58,773 nucleotides of DNA from Prochlorococcus marinus bv. HNLC1. Lineage in GTDB: Bacteria > Cyanobacteriota > Cyanobacteriia > PCC-6307 > Cyanobiaceae. A program made the translations under genes and the position numbers. The stretch is taken from positions 1,039,283 through 1,098,055 of the forward strand of contig GL947594.1 in assembly GCA_000218705.1 (NCBI GenBank). The letters run 5' to 3'. Positions 7,633 to 19,251 of the stretch are shown here, in pieces. The first letter of the stretch is position 1; each line of letters begins with the position of its first letter. The notes beneath the pieces are model-generated. The model saw nothing but the letters and a program-made list of their open reading frames with translations, did no database searches and was not told the origin of the DNA.

Positions 7633-9563
7633 ATGAATAATTACAAAAAATTGTCTATTGCAAATGTTTATCCAAAGGTTGAATCCTATCAGCAAATATC
7701 TTTAGTTAATAATTTTATCTTTTGGGTAGGGAATATATCATCAGGAAAGAACAAGAGGAATGCGATCTTCGTGAGACCTTTCTTGAAGAAAAATTTAGGA
7801 GCACAAAATTTAATTGGAGATGGTTTTTATTTAAAAAGTAATTTTCACGGATATGGAGGTAAATCTTATAAATGTTTTTTCATAAAAATAAACTTTACTT
7901 GATTTGGATTGATCAGATTACAAATTCATTATGGTACAAAATTTTTGAGATTAATATTAACAATGATAAAAATACTAATTATCTCATTAATTTCACAAGC
8001 TCTAAACAACTAACAAAGCCATTTAAATGCAATTATGATTCAACTTTTGTGATTAGTAATAAAGATAAGTTATTTGGTTTATATGAGAAAGAAGAGAAAG
8101 ATTTTCTCTTTTCTATAGATTTAAATAAAGAAAAACAAGAATTAATAGTTTTAAGAGAATTTGAGGGCTTTGCCAGTTCTCTTGGATGTAATGAGGATAA
8201 GACTTTGCTTTCTTGGTTAGAATGGAATTACTAATAAAATGCCTTGGGAAAGTAATAATCTCTTTTTTGGGAGTATTAATTCATTTGGCCAATTACAAAA
8301 AATAGTAAAATTTAAAAATAAAAATATAAATTTTGATAAAACAGTATCTTTTTTTCAACCATTATGGATTTCAAAAAATATACTAATCTGTTCAGAAGAT
8401 AGTTCCGGTTGGTGGAATTTATTGTTTTTGAAGATTAATAAAATAGAGGAAATTCATATTTTAAAAAAAATTCAAAAAGAATTTTACGAATATGGTTTGC
8501 CAGAGTGGATTTCTGGGATGTCAATTTTTTCAGGGTCAAAGAAAAATTTATTTTGTTTAGCTAAAAATAAAGAATCTTGGATAATAGAGCATTATCAAGA
8601 TTGTTCTTTTTATCAAAAGATAGATTTACCTTTTAATTGCTTGAGAGATTTATATGTAAGTTCTAATAGATTAATTTGCTTGGCTTCAAATGATATTTCT
8701 CATGAAAAATTAATTGAAATAGATATCGATAATCTTTCGAAGTCATCTTTCTCAACATAGTGAAGTCAAAAATTAGAAATTCATCTTCAAAAGCAGAATC
8801 ATATTGGTTTAAGGGTTATGGGAATAAAATGACACATGCATGGATTTATAAGCCAAATTCAACCGATAACAATAAACCTCCTTTGATTGTAAAGGCGCAT
8901 AGTGGTCCTACTTCTGTATTTGATGGGTCATTTAACTTAGAAGTCCAATATTGGACTTCTAGAGGATGGTTTGTTGCAGAAGTTAATTATGGAGGATCTA
9001 CAGGTTTTGGGAGGCATTATAGAGAACGTTTAAATAATCTCTGGGGGGTGCTCGATTCAGCTGATTGTATAGCCTTAGCTAAATCATTGGTGGAAGAACA
9101 ATTTATAGATCCTTCAAGAATTGTAATTTCAGGAAATAGTGCTGGGGGCTTCACTGCTTTAAATGCTTTATATCAGACTGATATATTTAAGGCAGCATTT
9201 TGTAAATATCCTGTTATTGATTTAAATGATATGCGTTTAAATACACATAGGTTTGAAAGGAACTACTTAAATTCTCTAATCGGTAATTTTGAGGATAATA
9301 AAAAAAAATATTTTGAGAGATCTCCTAAAAATAATTTGCATAAGATTAATAAACCAATTCTTATTTTTCATGGAAAAAATGATTCGGTAATTAACTTTAG
9401 GGAATCTACCGATTTTAATAAAAGACTTTTAGAAAGAAATGTTTATTCAGAAGTTATTCTTTTTGATGAAGAAGGTCATGGTTTTAAAAATATTCAGAAT
9501 AAAAAAACGGTTTTAGAAATAACTGAAAAATTTCTAAAATATATATTGAGTTTTAAGAATTAA
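7633..9563 (+). pseudogene. S9 prolyl-oligopeptidase-family peptidase, broken by three frameshifts
   Basis: Four overlapping or abutting frames (7633-7902, 7872-8234, 8239-8760, 8760-9563) together encode one S9 peptidase: an N-terminal beta-propeller-like part and a C-terminal alpha/beta hydrolase with GNSAGG (catalytic Ser), HGKNDSV (Asp) and EEGHGF (His). The junctions are a lost T in the T run at 7876-7881, an extra base near 8222-8238 and a lost base near 8755-8760. Repaired, the gene gives 643 residues, normal for the family. It is either a genuine pseudogene or a victim of the same error pattern seen in essential neighbours. The 3' end overlaps the convergent sufS end by 11 bp. Confidence 0.85.
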
Positions 9564-10805
9564 TTTTAAGAAAGCTTATAGTTTCTTCAAGTTTTTCAAT
9601 GAAAATATCAATATCTTGTTTTGTTGTGGTGAAGTTCATGCTAACTCTTGCAGTGGAATTGATATTTAAATGTTTATGCAGAGGTTGGCAACAGTGGTGT
9701 CCACTTCTAATACAAATTCCTTTTGAATCTAATATCTCTGCAATATCATTTGAATGAATATCATTAATAAAAAATGATGCTAATGAAGCTCTCTTGGAAT
9801 CTTGATTTGGATTAGGGCCAATAATATTTAAATCTTTAATGAAAGTAATTTTTCAAATAAATATTCTGTAAGTTCTTTTTCATATTTTTGAATATTCTTA
9901 AGTCCTAATTTATTTAAATAATTAAGTGCTTCTGATAGTCCAATTGCTTCAGCTATAGCAGGTGTTCCAGCCTCAAACTTATGAGGTAGATCGGCCCAGG
10001 TACTTTTTTCTTCAAAAACATCCTGAATCATCTCACCACCTCCAAATAGAGGGGGCATCTTATCAAGTATTTCTTCTCGTGACCACAAGAAACCTATTCC
10101 AGTAGGTCCGCATAATTTATGACCTGAGCCAGCAAGAAAGTCAATATTTAAATCTTTAACATCAACTTCTGTATGAGCTAAACTTTGACAAGCATCTACT
10201 AAAACTAAAGACCCATTATTTTTAGCAAGTTGGGTAATTTGCTTAATGGGGTTACAGCATCCCAAGGTATTACTAATGTGAACAATACTGACAATTTTTG
10301 TATTTGTATTAAGCTTATTTTTAAAATCTTCTATATCTAAAGTTCCATCATTTGTGATTTTTGTAAATTTAACTTTGCATTTATTCCTCTCTGCAACAAG
10401 CTGCCATGGAACTATATTACTATGATGTTCCATAATTGATAATAAAATCTCATCATTTTCTTGTAGGTTTTTTTCTCCCCAAGATTTTGCAACGATATTG
10501 ATAGCTTCAGTAGCATTTCTAGTAAATATGATTTCTTTTTCTGAGTCGGCTTTAATGTAATTTTTGATAGATAATCTTGCATTCTCAAATTCTTCAGTGG
10601 CCTTTGCGCTTAGCTGATGTGCACCTCTGTGAACATTAGCATTTGAATTTAAGTAATAGTCATTTATTCTTTTAATAACTTGTTTGGGTTTTTGAGTAGT
10701 AGCTGCATGATCAAGATATATTAATTTTTCTTTTTTATTGAAATTTTTATCTAATATTGGAAAATCTTCTCTCACGAATAATTCTAAATTTTGCAGAGTT
10801 TTCAT
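9553..10805 (-). CDS. sufS: Cysteine desulfurase SufS (one base missing near 9835)
   Basis: SufS takes sulfur from cysteine, using PLP, for Fe-S cluster assembly. The first frame covers 325 residues with the PLP lysine in GSGHKLCGPTG (about 230) and stops at 9828. In the next frame the sequence continues at once (DLNIIGPNPNQ) through the catalytic cysteine motif SGHHCCQP to a TAA at 9553-9555. One A missing from the AAAG run at 9834-9837 explains it; repaired length is 417 residues, exactly normal. It overlaps the end of sufD by one base and is last in sufBCDS. An essential gene is unlikely to be truly broken here. Confidence 0.93.
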
Positions 10806-12028
10806 TATTTATTCTTTAATAATAATGTCAAAAGATCCCATCTTTCCTTAGATATAGGTAAAAAAGAGATAACTTCTTGATAATAAGATCTTAATTGTAG
10901 TTTACTCGCTTCTTCAAGCGTGAGACCCCTCGATCTCATATAAAACACCTCATCCTCATTTAATTGAGAGATAGTTGCACCATGCATACACTTTACATCA
11001 TCTGCAACTATTTCTAATTGAGGTTTAGTATCTATTTTTGCATAATTTGATAAGAGTAAATTTCTACTTAACTGAGATGCATCAGTCTTTTGAGCAATTT
11101 GAGGTACGATTATTAATCCTTCAAAAACTGAATGTGACTTATCATTTGCTAAAGATTTGTTTAATTGATCTAGAAATCCATTAGGACCATTAAATGCAAT
11201 ATTTGCATATGTAGAAATTTGTTCATTATTTTTTGTGATTTGCATACCTTTGATATTTGTTTTTGCATTACCTTCAACTTGATTAATATTGATTTCTAGC
11301 CTGCCAAAGTCATATTCAAATTGTAATGATCCAAGATTGTATTCACTATTTTTATACTGGCTTACATTTAATGTATTAATAATGTGGGACTTGTTTTTGC
11401 CAAAAGAGATAATTCCATGATTAACAACTGAATCTTCTCCAATATTAAGATAAGAAGAAATTGATAATGCGGAATTTTTATCTCCTATATTTATTTGTGA
11501 AATACTAACTGAAGTACCTTCTTCGATATTTATGATTAATGTTTTAGAATTGAAAAAATCATTTACAGAATTACAAATTATTTCTAAATAAGGAATTTCT
11601 TTTCCTGAAATGTTTAAGCCCACTATGTTTTTTCTATCTGTCAAGAAATGATTTAATAGATTACTCCAATTTTGGGTGGTATCTGATTGAATAATTTTTT
11701 GTTTTAAGAAATTTAAGATTTCTTTTTCTTCTAATTCTTTAATTTCCCATTTCTTTTCTTTTAAATAAATTTTCTTGTTTTCTCCAATAATAATTCTGCA
11801 AGTATTCTGAATATTTGAATGGCCAGGTATTTGAGGATAATAAAAATCATTACTAAATTTAAAATCTAGAAAACGAGAAAATTTTGATTTATTGGTTTGT
11901 CTCCATATTTCATTTTTACTATTGGGAATAGGATTCGCTCTTAACCTGTCTAAACTTATTTTTTGAAGATTAGATTTGCTATCAAAAATATCTTTATCAC
12001 TTTTAGTAATCCTCTCAATAATATTCAT
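10805..12028 (-). CDS. sufD: Fe-S cluster assembly protein SufD
   Basis: At 407 residues this is a complete SufD. The C-terminal half shows the SufB/D core, with VADDVKCMHGATISQLNEDEVFYMRSRG (split motif, about residues 345-372) holding the conserved Cys and His. SufD partners SufB and SufC in the SufBC2D scaffold that builds Fe-S clusters. It starts 5 bp after sufC ends and overlaps sufS by one base, so the operon is continuous. Confidence 0.96.
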   Translation of the reverse strand: MNIIERITKSDKDIFDSKSNLQKISLDRLRANPIPNSKNEIWRQTNKSKFSRFLDFKFSNDFYYPQIPGHSNIQNTCRIIIGENKKIYLKEKKWEIKELEEKEILNFLKQKIIQSDTTQNWSNLLNHFLTDRKNIVGLNISGKEIPYLEIICNSVNDFFNSKTLIINIEEGTSVSISQINIGDKNSALSISSYLNIGEDSVVNHGIISFGKNKSHIINTLNVSQYKNSEYNLGSLQFEYDFGRLEININQVEGNAKTNIKGMQITKNNEQISTYANIAFNGPNGFLDQLNKSLANDKSHSVFEGLIIVPQIAQKTDASQLSRNLLLSNYAKIDTKPQLEIVADDVKCMHGATISQLNEDEVFYMRSRGLTLEEASKLQLRSYYQEVISFLPISKERWDLLTLLLKNK

Positions 12029-12033
12029 TTCAA

Positions 12034-12852
12034 TTAATTTTTATTAATAAATTCATCAGTCCAGTCATATCCATTCTTTTCAAGTTCTAAAGCAAGATTA
12101 CTATCACCAGTTTTAATTATCTTACCGTCAGCCATTACATGAACAAAATCTGGCTTTATTTCATCGAGTAGCCTTTGATAGTGAGTAATTAGAATTATGC
12201 CAGAATTTTCATTAGCTATTTTTTTTATTCCAGAGGCAACAATTCTTAAAGCATCAATATCTAAACCTGAGTCAGTTTCATCTAATATCGCAATTTTTGG
12301 CTCTAACAATGCCATCTGTAAAATTTCATTTCTTTTTTTCTCTCCTCCAGAAAAACCTTGATTAATACTTCTGGATAAAAATGCAGAATCCATTTTGACA
12401 ATATCTAGTTTTTCTTTTACTAAATCCTCGAATTCAAATGTATCTAATTCATCTTTTTTTAGGAACTTTCTTCTAGCATTTGTTGCTACGCGAAGAAATT
12501 CTAAATTACTTACTCCTGGAATCTCTATAGGATATTGGAAACCTAAGAAAATACCAGATTGAGCTCTTTCTTCTGGTTCTAAAGGTTCAATATCATTCCC
12601 ACATAGTTCAATTTTACCACTTGTTATTTCGTATGATGGATGACCAGCAATTATTTTAGAAAGCGTGCTTTTACCGCATCCATTTCTTCCCATGATGGCA
12701 TGAATTTCTCCTGAATTGATTTTTATATTTACACCTTTCAAAATAGTTAAGTTTTCAGTGGATGCAAAAAGATCACTTATCTCTAAAAGCGGTTGTTTGA
12801 TTTCTTTTTTGCTTTCCATTAAATTTGGTTTAGATAAAAATGGGTTAACCAA
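12034..12852 (-). CDS. sufC: Fe-S cluster assembly ATPase SufC
   Basis: This ABC-type ATPase of the SufBCD scaffold has Walker [10 protein letters not shown] (about residue 54), signature [11 protein letters not shown] (about 168), Walker [13 protein letters not shown] (about 188) and H-loop ITHYQR (about 224). The listed start is TTG at 12852 (272 residues), with AAGGG a few bases upstream, and overlaps the sufB end by 8 bp; an in-frame ATG at 12819 (MESKKEI) is an alternative. Confidence 0.97.
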   Translation of the reverse strand: MVNPFLSKPNLMESKKEIKQPLLEISDLFASTENLTILKGVNIKINSGEIHAIMGRNGCGKSTLSKIIAGHPSYEITSGKIELCGNDIEPLEPEERAQSGIFLGFQYPIEIPGVSNLEFLRVATNARRKFLKKDELDTFEFEDLVKEKLDIVKMDSAFLSRSINQGFSGGEKKRNEILQMALLEPKIAILDETDSGLDIDALRIVASGIKKIANENSGIILITHYQRLLDEIKPDFVHVMADGKIIKTGDSNLALELEKNGYDWTDEFINKN

Positions 12853-14288
12853 CTGACCCTTCTAGTTTTAAAGAGAGTAACTTGTCGGCTTCTGCCGCAA
12901 ATTCCATAGGTAATTGATTAAAGACATCTCTACAAAAACCACTAACCATCATAGAAACTGCTTCTTCAAATTCTATACCTCTACTTTGTAAATAAAAAAG
13001 TTGATCTTCTGAGATTCTACACGTGCTCGCTTCATGTTCAACTTCTGAATTTGGTTGTTGAGATTGAATATATGGGAAGGTATTTGCTGCTGCTTTATCT
13101 CCTATAAGCATAGAATCGCATTGACTATAATTCCTTGCCCCTTTAGCTTGTGAACCTATTTTAACTAAACCTCTATAACTGTTTGAAGAGTGACCTGCAC
13201 TAATACCTTTGCTGACAATTGTTGATTTAGTTCTTTGGACCTATATGAATCATTTTCGTTCCTGTATCTGCTTGTTGAAGATTGTTTGTTAAAGCTACAG
13301 AATAGAATTCACCTATTGATTCTTCTCCAATTAATATACAGCTTGGATATTTCCAAGTAATAGCTGAACCTGTTTCTACTTGTGACCAACTTATTTTGCT
13401 CCTTTTACCAATACATTTTCCTCTTTTTGTAACAAAATTAAAGATCCCTCCAACACCTTGCTCATTACCTGCATACCAATTTTGCACAGTTGAGTATTTT
13501 ATAGATGCATCGTCTAAAGCAATTAATTCAACAACTGCAGCATGTAATGTATTTGTGTCAAACATCGGAGCTGTACAACCTTCTAAATAGCTAACTGAAC
13601 TTCCTTCTTCTGCAATTATTAAAGTTCTTTCGAACTGACCTGAATCACCACTATTAATTCTGAAGTAAGAGGATAAATCCATTGGACAAGTTACATTTTT
13701 TGGGATATATACAAATGAACCATCGCTAAATACTGCTGAATTTAATGCTGCAAAATAATTATCAGAGGCTGGTATGACTGAACCAAGATATTTTTCTATC
13801 AAATCAGAATGATCTTTAATTGCTTCACTTATTGAACAAAATATTACACCATGCTCTGCAAGTTGTTCTTTGAATGTAGTCGCTATTGAAACACTATCGA
13901 AAACAGCGTCAACTGCAACGTTAGTAAGTCTTTTTTGTTCTGTTAAAGGGATGCCAAGTTTATCAAATGTTTCTAATAATTTAGGATCCACTTCATCTAA
14001 GCTTTTGATTTTATCTTTTTGCTTGGGAGCAGAATAATAAATTATGTCTTGGTAATCAATCTTTTCATAACCTAAATCTGCCCAATCCGGCTCTTGTAGT
14101 TCTTTCCATTTCTTGAAAGCATTTAATCTAAAATTTAATAAATATTCAGGTTCATTTTTTTTAGATGAAATTAGACGCACTATATCTTCATTGATGCCTT
14201 TAGATATCTTTTCACTTTCAATTTCCGTTACAAAACCATACTTATAAGGTTCGGAAACAATATTATCAACCAAATTTTCATTAACCAT
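12845..14288 (-). CDS. sufB: Fe-S cluster assembly protein SufB (one extra base near 13233)
   Basis: SufB is the core scaffold subunit for Fe-S assembly. The first 353 residues ([22 protein letters not shown], split, near 70-90; YKYG at 16-19) end at a TAA at 13227-13229. The next frame continues [20 protein letters not shown] and on through [24 protein letters not shown] to 12845. One surplus A in the AAGAACT context at 13231-13236 accounts for this; the repaired protein is 480 residues, the usual length. First gene of sufBCDS. No SufR-type repressor gene is seen upstream; the divergent neighbour is an unrelated small protein. Confidence 0.94.
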
Positions 14289-14385
14289 AGTTTGAGTAGA
14301 AAAATTATTTCGATTAGACTCATATATACTTTAACTAAAGATATCCCAATATTGATTTTTTTTACTACCCTTTAATTTAAATTTA

Positions 14386-14742
14386 ATGTCTGATCAATTT
14401 AATTCTTTTATGAGTCCAGTTAAAAAAGAAGTTGTAGATCAAATTGAAAGGCTGGATTTATCAACATTACAGAAATTACACCTTAAATTACTTTCACACT
14501 GTTTAGAGGTGTTTAAAGATATTTCATTAAAAAATGATGACGAATTTCCAAATGACATTCTTTTGAAAAGTTGGTGTGAGAAAGAAGCAAAAAAACTAAA
14601 AGATGAAAGTTTCTCAATGTTATTGTTTGAACAAATGAATTCAGCTGCTATAAAATTTCAGAATTATGCAAAAAAGACAGGGAAGAATGTTCTAGATCTG
14701 AATTTAGATGATTTAATTGCATTGACCTCTTTAGAAAACTGA
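14386..14742 (+). CDS. Conserved hypothetical protein, likely helical
   Basis: Unrecognised 118-residue soluble protein, rich in Lys, Asp, Glu and Leu, with no membrane segment and no cysteine pair. The sequence suggests an all-helical fold (STLQKLHLKLLSHCLEVFKD, residues about 25-44). It is transcribed divergently from sufB with 97 bp between the starts. It lacks the DNA-binding and Cys motifs of SufR, so I do not assign it as the suf repressor. Confidence 0.65.
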   Translation: MSDQFNSFMSPVKKEVVDQIERLDLSTLQKLHLKLLSHCLEVFKDISLKNDDEFPNDILLKSWCEKEAKKLKDESFSMLLFEQMNSAAIKFQNYAKKTGKNVLDLNLDDLIALTSLEN

Positions 14743-14940
14743 TATTCAGAAATAGCGATCCCGAAGAAAAAATATAATTGAGATTTAGAGACTTTCATAT
14801 GGTAATAAATTTTAAAAAACAAAAAAATTTCTTTGACTTTTCATATTTTTAGAATTCTTTAAAATATTAGTAATATCAGTTGTTCTTAAGGAATTGTCAA
14901 ATTTATGAAATTAAAAAGTAGTCAGTAGATCCTGACGACA

Positions 14941-16112
14941 ATGAAAAATATCACGCAGTTAGGCAAAAAAAAGAACATACTGATCCCAAACAAAAACGGA
15001 GATTTTAAAGTGGCTGATGGGATTAAAAGTAAGGATGAATTGCTTGGTCTAACCCTCAGACAATTACGACAAGTGGCGAGTAAATTATCTGTTCCCCTTT
15101 ATAGTCGTAAAACTAAGGCTGTATTAGTTGATTTAATAGTTACTTATCAGACTAAATCAAATAAGTCTAAAAATATTTCACAACCAAAAGATGATAAAAG
15201 TATTTTCAATAAGCAACTGCCTACCATCCCGACTACTGTAGATGCAAAAACGAATTTAGTATTCTTACCTAGAGATCCCGAATGGGCATATGTCTTTTGG
15301 CAGATCTCTGAGGTTGATAGAGAAAAGGCCCAATCTCTTGGTGCTAATAAATTATGTCTAAGGCTCTATGATGTTACAGGTACTAAAGATGGAGATTTTA
15401 ATCAAGGTACTTTAAGAGAAATCGCAGTTGATAGTTATAGTACTGAATGGTACTTGCCTATTCCAGTCTCAGATAGGGATTATAAGGTTGAATTGGGTTA
15501 TAGATATGGTTTTAAATGGATGTCTTTAGCTTTCTCCTCTGCAGGGCATGTACCAAACTCTCAGCCTTCTGAACAAATTTTAGATAAATTTGTTCCTTTT
15601 AATCTTGAGTCACATCAGAAACTAATTTGGCAATTACAAATACAGATGGAAGTGAGATTAATGGATTGCATGAGCGCTTATATCAAGCTGCTACTACTTA
15701 CTCAAAGCGTTCTAGGATAGGTTCTGAAGAGTTTATGGAAAATACTAATATGAGCGCCCCTAGCCCTTATCAGAATGACTCAGGGGCAGGTGTGTGGTCT
15801 TCCGGGTTAAATGATTCTGGAGCAGGAATCTCTAATAGGTCTTTTTGGTTAGTGGCCGATGCAGAACTTATCGTTTATGGAGCGACTGATCCATCTGCGA
15901 CTTTAACAATTGGAGATGAAAAGGTTCCATTAGCTTCTGATGGGACATTTAGACTTCAAGTTCCTTTTCGAGATGGTATACAGAACTATGAGATAAAAGC
16001 AACAGACTCAACTGGTCATCAGGATAGATCTATCACTATGCGATTTGATAGAGATACACCTGTGGATAATACGAATGAAAAATCTAATGCTGAAACTGAA
16101 TGGTTTGAATAA
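14941..16112 (+). CDS. DUF4912-containing protein (frame broken near 15609-15626)
   Basis: Residues about 25-75 form a SAP/Rho-N-like region (LLGLTLRQLRQVASKL) followed by a DUF4912 domain (FLPRDPEWAYVFWQIS, about 103-118). The first frame then drifts off after LESHQ, while the neighbouring frame continues ETNLAITNTDGSEINGLHERLYQ to a TAA at 16110-16112. One base missing in 15609-15626 joins them into a 390-residue protein with a C-terminal repeat-like beta domain (ADAELIVYGATDPSATLTI). Cyanobacterial relatives are uncharacterised. Confidence 0.8.
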
Positions 16113-16115
16113 CTA

Positions 16116-16286
16116 ATGAAAAAGAATTTTATTGCTTTTACTCCTTTAATGGGAGCATTTATATTCCCGCTTCTTGTGCCTATAACTATTTCAAAATTTG
16201 GAATTAATTATGGCATAATTGCAGCTTTATTTATTAGCTCCTTATGGTTTATCGCTATGTTAAGAACTTCCGAAATGCCACATTAA
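16116..16286 (+). CDS. Small two-helix membrane protein
   Basis: A 56-residue ORF follows the DUF4912 gene by 3 bp: ATG 16116, TAA 16284-16286. It starts MKKNFIAFTPLMGAFIFP, has two hydrophobic helices (about residues 9-24 and 31-49) and ends RTSEMPH. Tight spacing, lack of internal stops and strong hydrophobic pattern support a real gene. I do not recognise a family. Confidence 0.65.
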   Translation: MKKNFIAFTPLMGAFIFPLLVPITISKFGINYGIIAALFISSLWFIAMLRTSEMPH

Positions 16287-16317
16287 ATTAGTTAGATTTG
16301 CAAAAAATTATTTTAAA

Positions 16318-17955
16318 ATGGATAAAATTAAAAATATAATTATAGAAAAACCTTTTAAAGATCAGAAGCCAGGAACTTCAGGTCTTAGAAAAAGTTCTTT
16401 ACAGTTTCAAGAGCCTCATTATCTAGAAATATTTGTAGAATCAGTTTTGCGCCAAATAGATAATTTAGAGGGGAGTACTTTAATAGTTGGAGGTGATGGA
16501 AGATATGGGAATATAAAAGCGATAAAAAAAATTATTCAGATGTGCGCGGCACATAATGTTGGTAAAATTGTAATTACTAAAGATGGATTTTTATCCACTC
16601 CTGCAGCCTCAAACCTTATTAGAAAAAGAAATGCTGTTATAGGGATTATTCTTTCTGCAAGTCATAATCCAGGTGGAGTCGATGGAGATTTTGGAATTAA
16701 AGTAAATATCGCAAATGGAGGGCCTGCTCCAGAAAAACTTACAAATCAGATATATAGATGTAGTCAATCATTATTAGACTATAAATTTTATGATTTTCCT
16801 GTCCCTGATTTTAAAAATGAAGGATCTTTCAAAATAAAAGATATGATTGTAGAAATTATTGATGGTGTTGATGAATATGTAACTTTAATGGAAAAAATCT
16901 TTGATTTAGATCAAATAGGAGACTATTTGCAAAACAATTTTTCTATAGTGTTTGATGCAATGAATGCTGTAACAGGGCCGTATGCACGTGAATTATTTGT
17001 AAATAAAATTGGGCTTCCTGAAAATTGTCTCATGAATTCAACCCCTCTCCCAAACTTTGGTAATTTACATCCAGATCCAAATTTAACCTATGCTGATAAA
17101 TTAGCTGATTTACTTCTTAATAAGAGATCCTTTGATTTCGGAGCAGCCTGTGATGGGGATGGAGATAGAAATATGATTCTTGGTAAAAGTTGCTTTGTAA
17201 ATCCAAGTGATAGCTTAGCAGTGATCACTGCTAATACAAATCTTATACCTGGCTACAAAAATTCTATGTCTGGAGTCGCTAGATCTATGCCTACAAGTAT
17301 GGCGGTTGATTGTGTCGCTAAAGAATTAAATATCCCTTGTTATGAGACTCCCACGGGTTGGAAGTTTTTTGGTAATCTTTTAGATTCTGATAAAATTACA
17401 ATCTGTGGTGAAGAAAGTTTTGGAACGGGTAGTAATCATGTAAGAGAAAAAGATGGATTATGGGCAGTATTATTTTGGTTGCAAATTTTAGCAGCTAAAA
17501 AATGCTCAGTGATGGATTTGATGAATCAGCATTGGTCAACATTTGGAAGGAATTACTATTCAAGACATGATTACGAAGCGATACCTTCTGAAATAGCTAA
17601 TCAGATATATGACAATTTAGAATCACTTTTACCTAAATTAAAGAATGAGAGATTTTCAAATAGTTTAGTTTTAGATGCAGATAATTTTTCTTATGAAGAT
17701 CCTATAGATAAAACCATAAGCACTAATCAAGGTCTAAGAATAATTTTAGAAAATAATTCGAGAATAATATTGCGATTATCTGGAACTGGGACAAAGGGTT
17801 CTACTCTAAGGTTATACTTCGAAAAATCATCCCTTTCAAACGAGAAAATTGATCTAAATCCTCAAATAGCTTTGCAGGATTTAATAACTAGCGTGGATAA
17901 TCTATTAAATATATCAACACTTACAAAAATGGATCGCCCTACTGTTATCACTTAA
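16318..17955 (+). CDS. pgm: Phosphoglucomutase
   Basis: This 545-residue protein interconverts glucose-1-phosphate and glucose-6-phosphate, feeding glycogen and nucleotide-sugar synthesis. It contains the substrate start GTSGLRKS (about 18-25), the phosphoserine loop ILSASHNPGG (about 113-122), the metal loop CDGDGDRNM (about 275-283), the sugar loop ICGEESFGTGSNH (about 362-374) and the phosphate loop RLSGTGTKG near the C-terminus. Length and motif order are those of eukaryotic-type PGM used by marine picocyanobacteria. Confidence 0.97.
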   Translation: MDKIKNIIIEKPFKDQKPGTSGLRKSSLQFQEPHYLEIFVESVLRQIDNLEGSTLIVGGDGRYGNIKAIKKIIQMCAAHNVGKIVITKDGFLSTPAASNLIRKRNAVIGIILSASHNPGGVDGDFGIKVNIANGGPAPEKLTNQIYRCSQSLLDYKFYDFPVPDFKNEGSFKIKDMIVEIIDGVDEYVTLMEKIFDLDQIGDYLQNNFSIVFDAMNAVTGPYARELFVNKIGLPENCLMNSTPLPNFGNLHPDPNLTYADKLADLLLNKRSFDFGAACDGDGDRNMILGKSCFVNPSDSLAVITANTNLIPGYKNSMSGVARSMPTSMAVDCVAKELNIPCYETPTGWKFFGNLLDSDKITICGEESFGTGSNHVREKDGLWAVLFWLQILAAKKCSVMDLMNQHWSTFGRNYYSRHDYEAIPSEIANQIYDNLESLLPKLKNERFSNSLVLDADNFSYEDPIDKTISTNQGLRIILENNSRIILRLSGTGTKGSTLRLYFEKSSLSNEKIDLNPQIALQDLITSVDNLLNISTLTKMDRPTVIT

Positions 17956-17976
17956 TTTTCAATTTAGGATTCTTAT

Positions 17977-19239
17977 ATGCAATCTGATAATTTATTTGAT
18001 GATCATAAGCCTGCCTTAAAGCAGTCACCATTAGCAGATAGATTGAGGCCGAAGTTTATAGAAGAATTCTATGGACAGCAAGATATTCTTTCAAAAAATT
18101 CTATATTACGTAATGCGATATTACATGACAAGGTTGGTAATATAATTTTTTCAGGACCCCCAGGTGTGGGAAAAACAACTTTAATAGAAATCATCTCTTC
18201 ATATACAAGAGCAGAAATGATTAAATTAAATGCTGTTTTGTCTGGTGTTAAGGAACTTAGAAATGAAATTTTATTAGCTGAAGAAAGATGGAGAAAATCA
18301 AAGAGGAAAACAATTTTATTTATTGATGAGGTGCATAGATTTACTTCTGTTCAACAAGATGCATTATTACCCTCAATTGAAAATGGCACTATCATTTTTA
18401 TTGGTGCAACCACAGAAAATCCAAGATATGCAGTAAATAAAGCTTTATTAAGTAGGTCAAGAGTTTTTAAATTATCTCCATTAAATGAAATCGATCTCAA
18501 AAAAATAGTTAAAAAGGTAATTAATTATTATCAAAATGCTGATATTAAAAAAAATATAAATATCACACAAGAAGCACTAGATCATTTAATCAACTTTTCA
18601 AGTGGAGATGCTAGAAATCTTATTAATGCATTGGAATTAGCCGTTGATACTACATCTGAAAACGAAGACAATATAGTACAAATAAATCTATCTACTGCTA
18701 AAGATTCAATTCAAAATAAAAATATCATATACGATAAATACGGACAAAATCATTTTGATATAGTAAGTGCTTTTATTAAATCTATAAGAGGTTCAGATCC
18801 TGATGCCACTTTATATTGGTTAGCAAATATGATTGAAGGAGGTGAGGATCCAGACTATATTTTTAGAAGATTATTGATTTCAGCAAGTGAGGATATTGGT
18901 TTAGCTGATCCTAATGCGATAGTAGTTGTAAATTCATGCTATGGGGCTTTTGAGAAGGTAGGTTATCCAGAGGGTTATTATTTTCTTTCACAAGCATCAT
19001 TATTTTTAGCAATTTCTCCAAAAAGTAATAGTACAAAATATATATTTAATGCTATTGAAACAGTAAAATCAAATAAATTATCTTTAGTTCCAGACCATTT
19101 AAAATATAAATCAAAAACTTATAAAAATCCCCATAATTATAAAAAGAATGATCTAGTTCAAAAATATATGCCAAATAATCTTATTGATCATAAAATATGG
19201 CATCCAAGTAACAGTGGTTGGGAGTACGATAAAAGTTAA
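17977..19239 (+). CDS. rarA: Replication-associated recombination protein A (RarA/MgsA-type AAA+ ATPase)
   Basis: The 420-residue AAA+ ATPase has LADRLRPKFIEEFYGQQ at the N-terminus, Walker A GPPGVGKTT (about 64-72), Walker B ILFIDEVHRF (about 109-118), sensor 1 IGATTENP (about 142-149), and the C-terminal GGEDPDYIFRRLLISASEDIG segment (split; about 288-308) that defines the RarA/WRNIP1 family. It is thought to act at stalled replication forks. It follows pgm by 21 bp. Confidence 0.94.
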   Translation: MQSDNLFDDHKPALKQSPLADRLRPKFIEEFYGQQDILSKNSILRNAILHDKVGNIIFSGPPGVGKTTLIEIISSYTRAEMIKLNAVLSGVKELRNEILLAEERWRKSKRKTILFIDEVHRFTSVQQDALLPSIENGTIIFIGATTENPRYAVNKALLSRSRVFKLSPLNEIDLKKIVKKVINYYQNADIKKNINITQEALDHLINFSSGDARNLINALELAVDTTSENEDNIVQINLSTAKDSIQNKNIIYDKYGQNHFDIVSAFIKSIRGSDPDATLYWLANMIEGGEDPDYIFRRLLISASEDIGLADPNAIVVVNSCYGAFEKVGYPEGYYFLSQASLFLAISPKSNSTKYIFNAIETVKSNKLSLVPDHLKYKSKTYKNPHNYKKNDLVQKYMPNNLIDHKIWHPSNSGWEYDKS

Positions 19240-19251
19240 TAAATTACTGTT

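Noticed and set aside
14386..14742. SufR-type repressor divergent from sufB
   Set aside because: The protein lacks a helix-turn-helix start and the four cysteines of SufR, and no SufR operator was seen.
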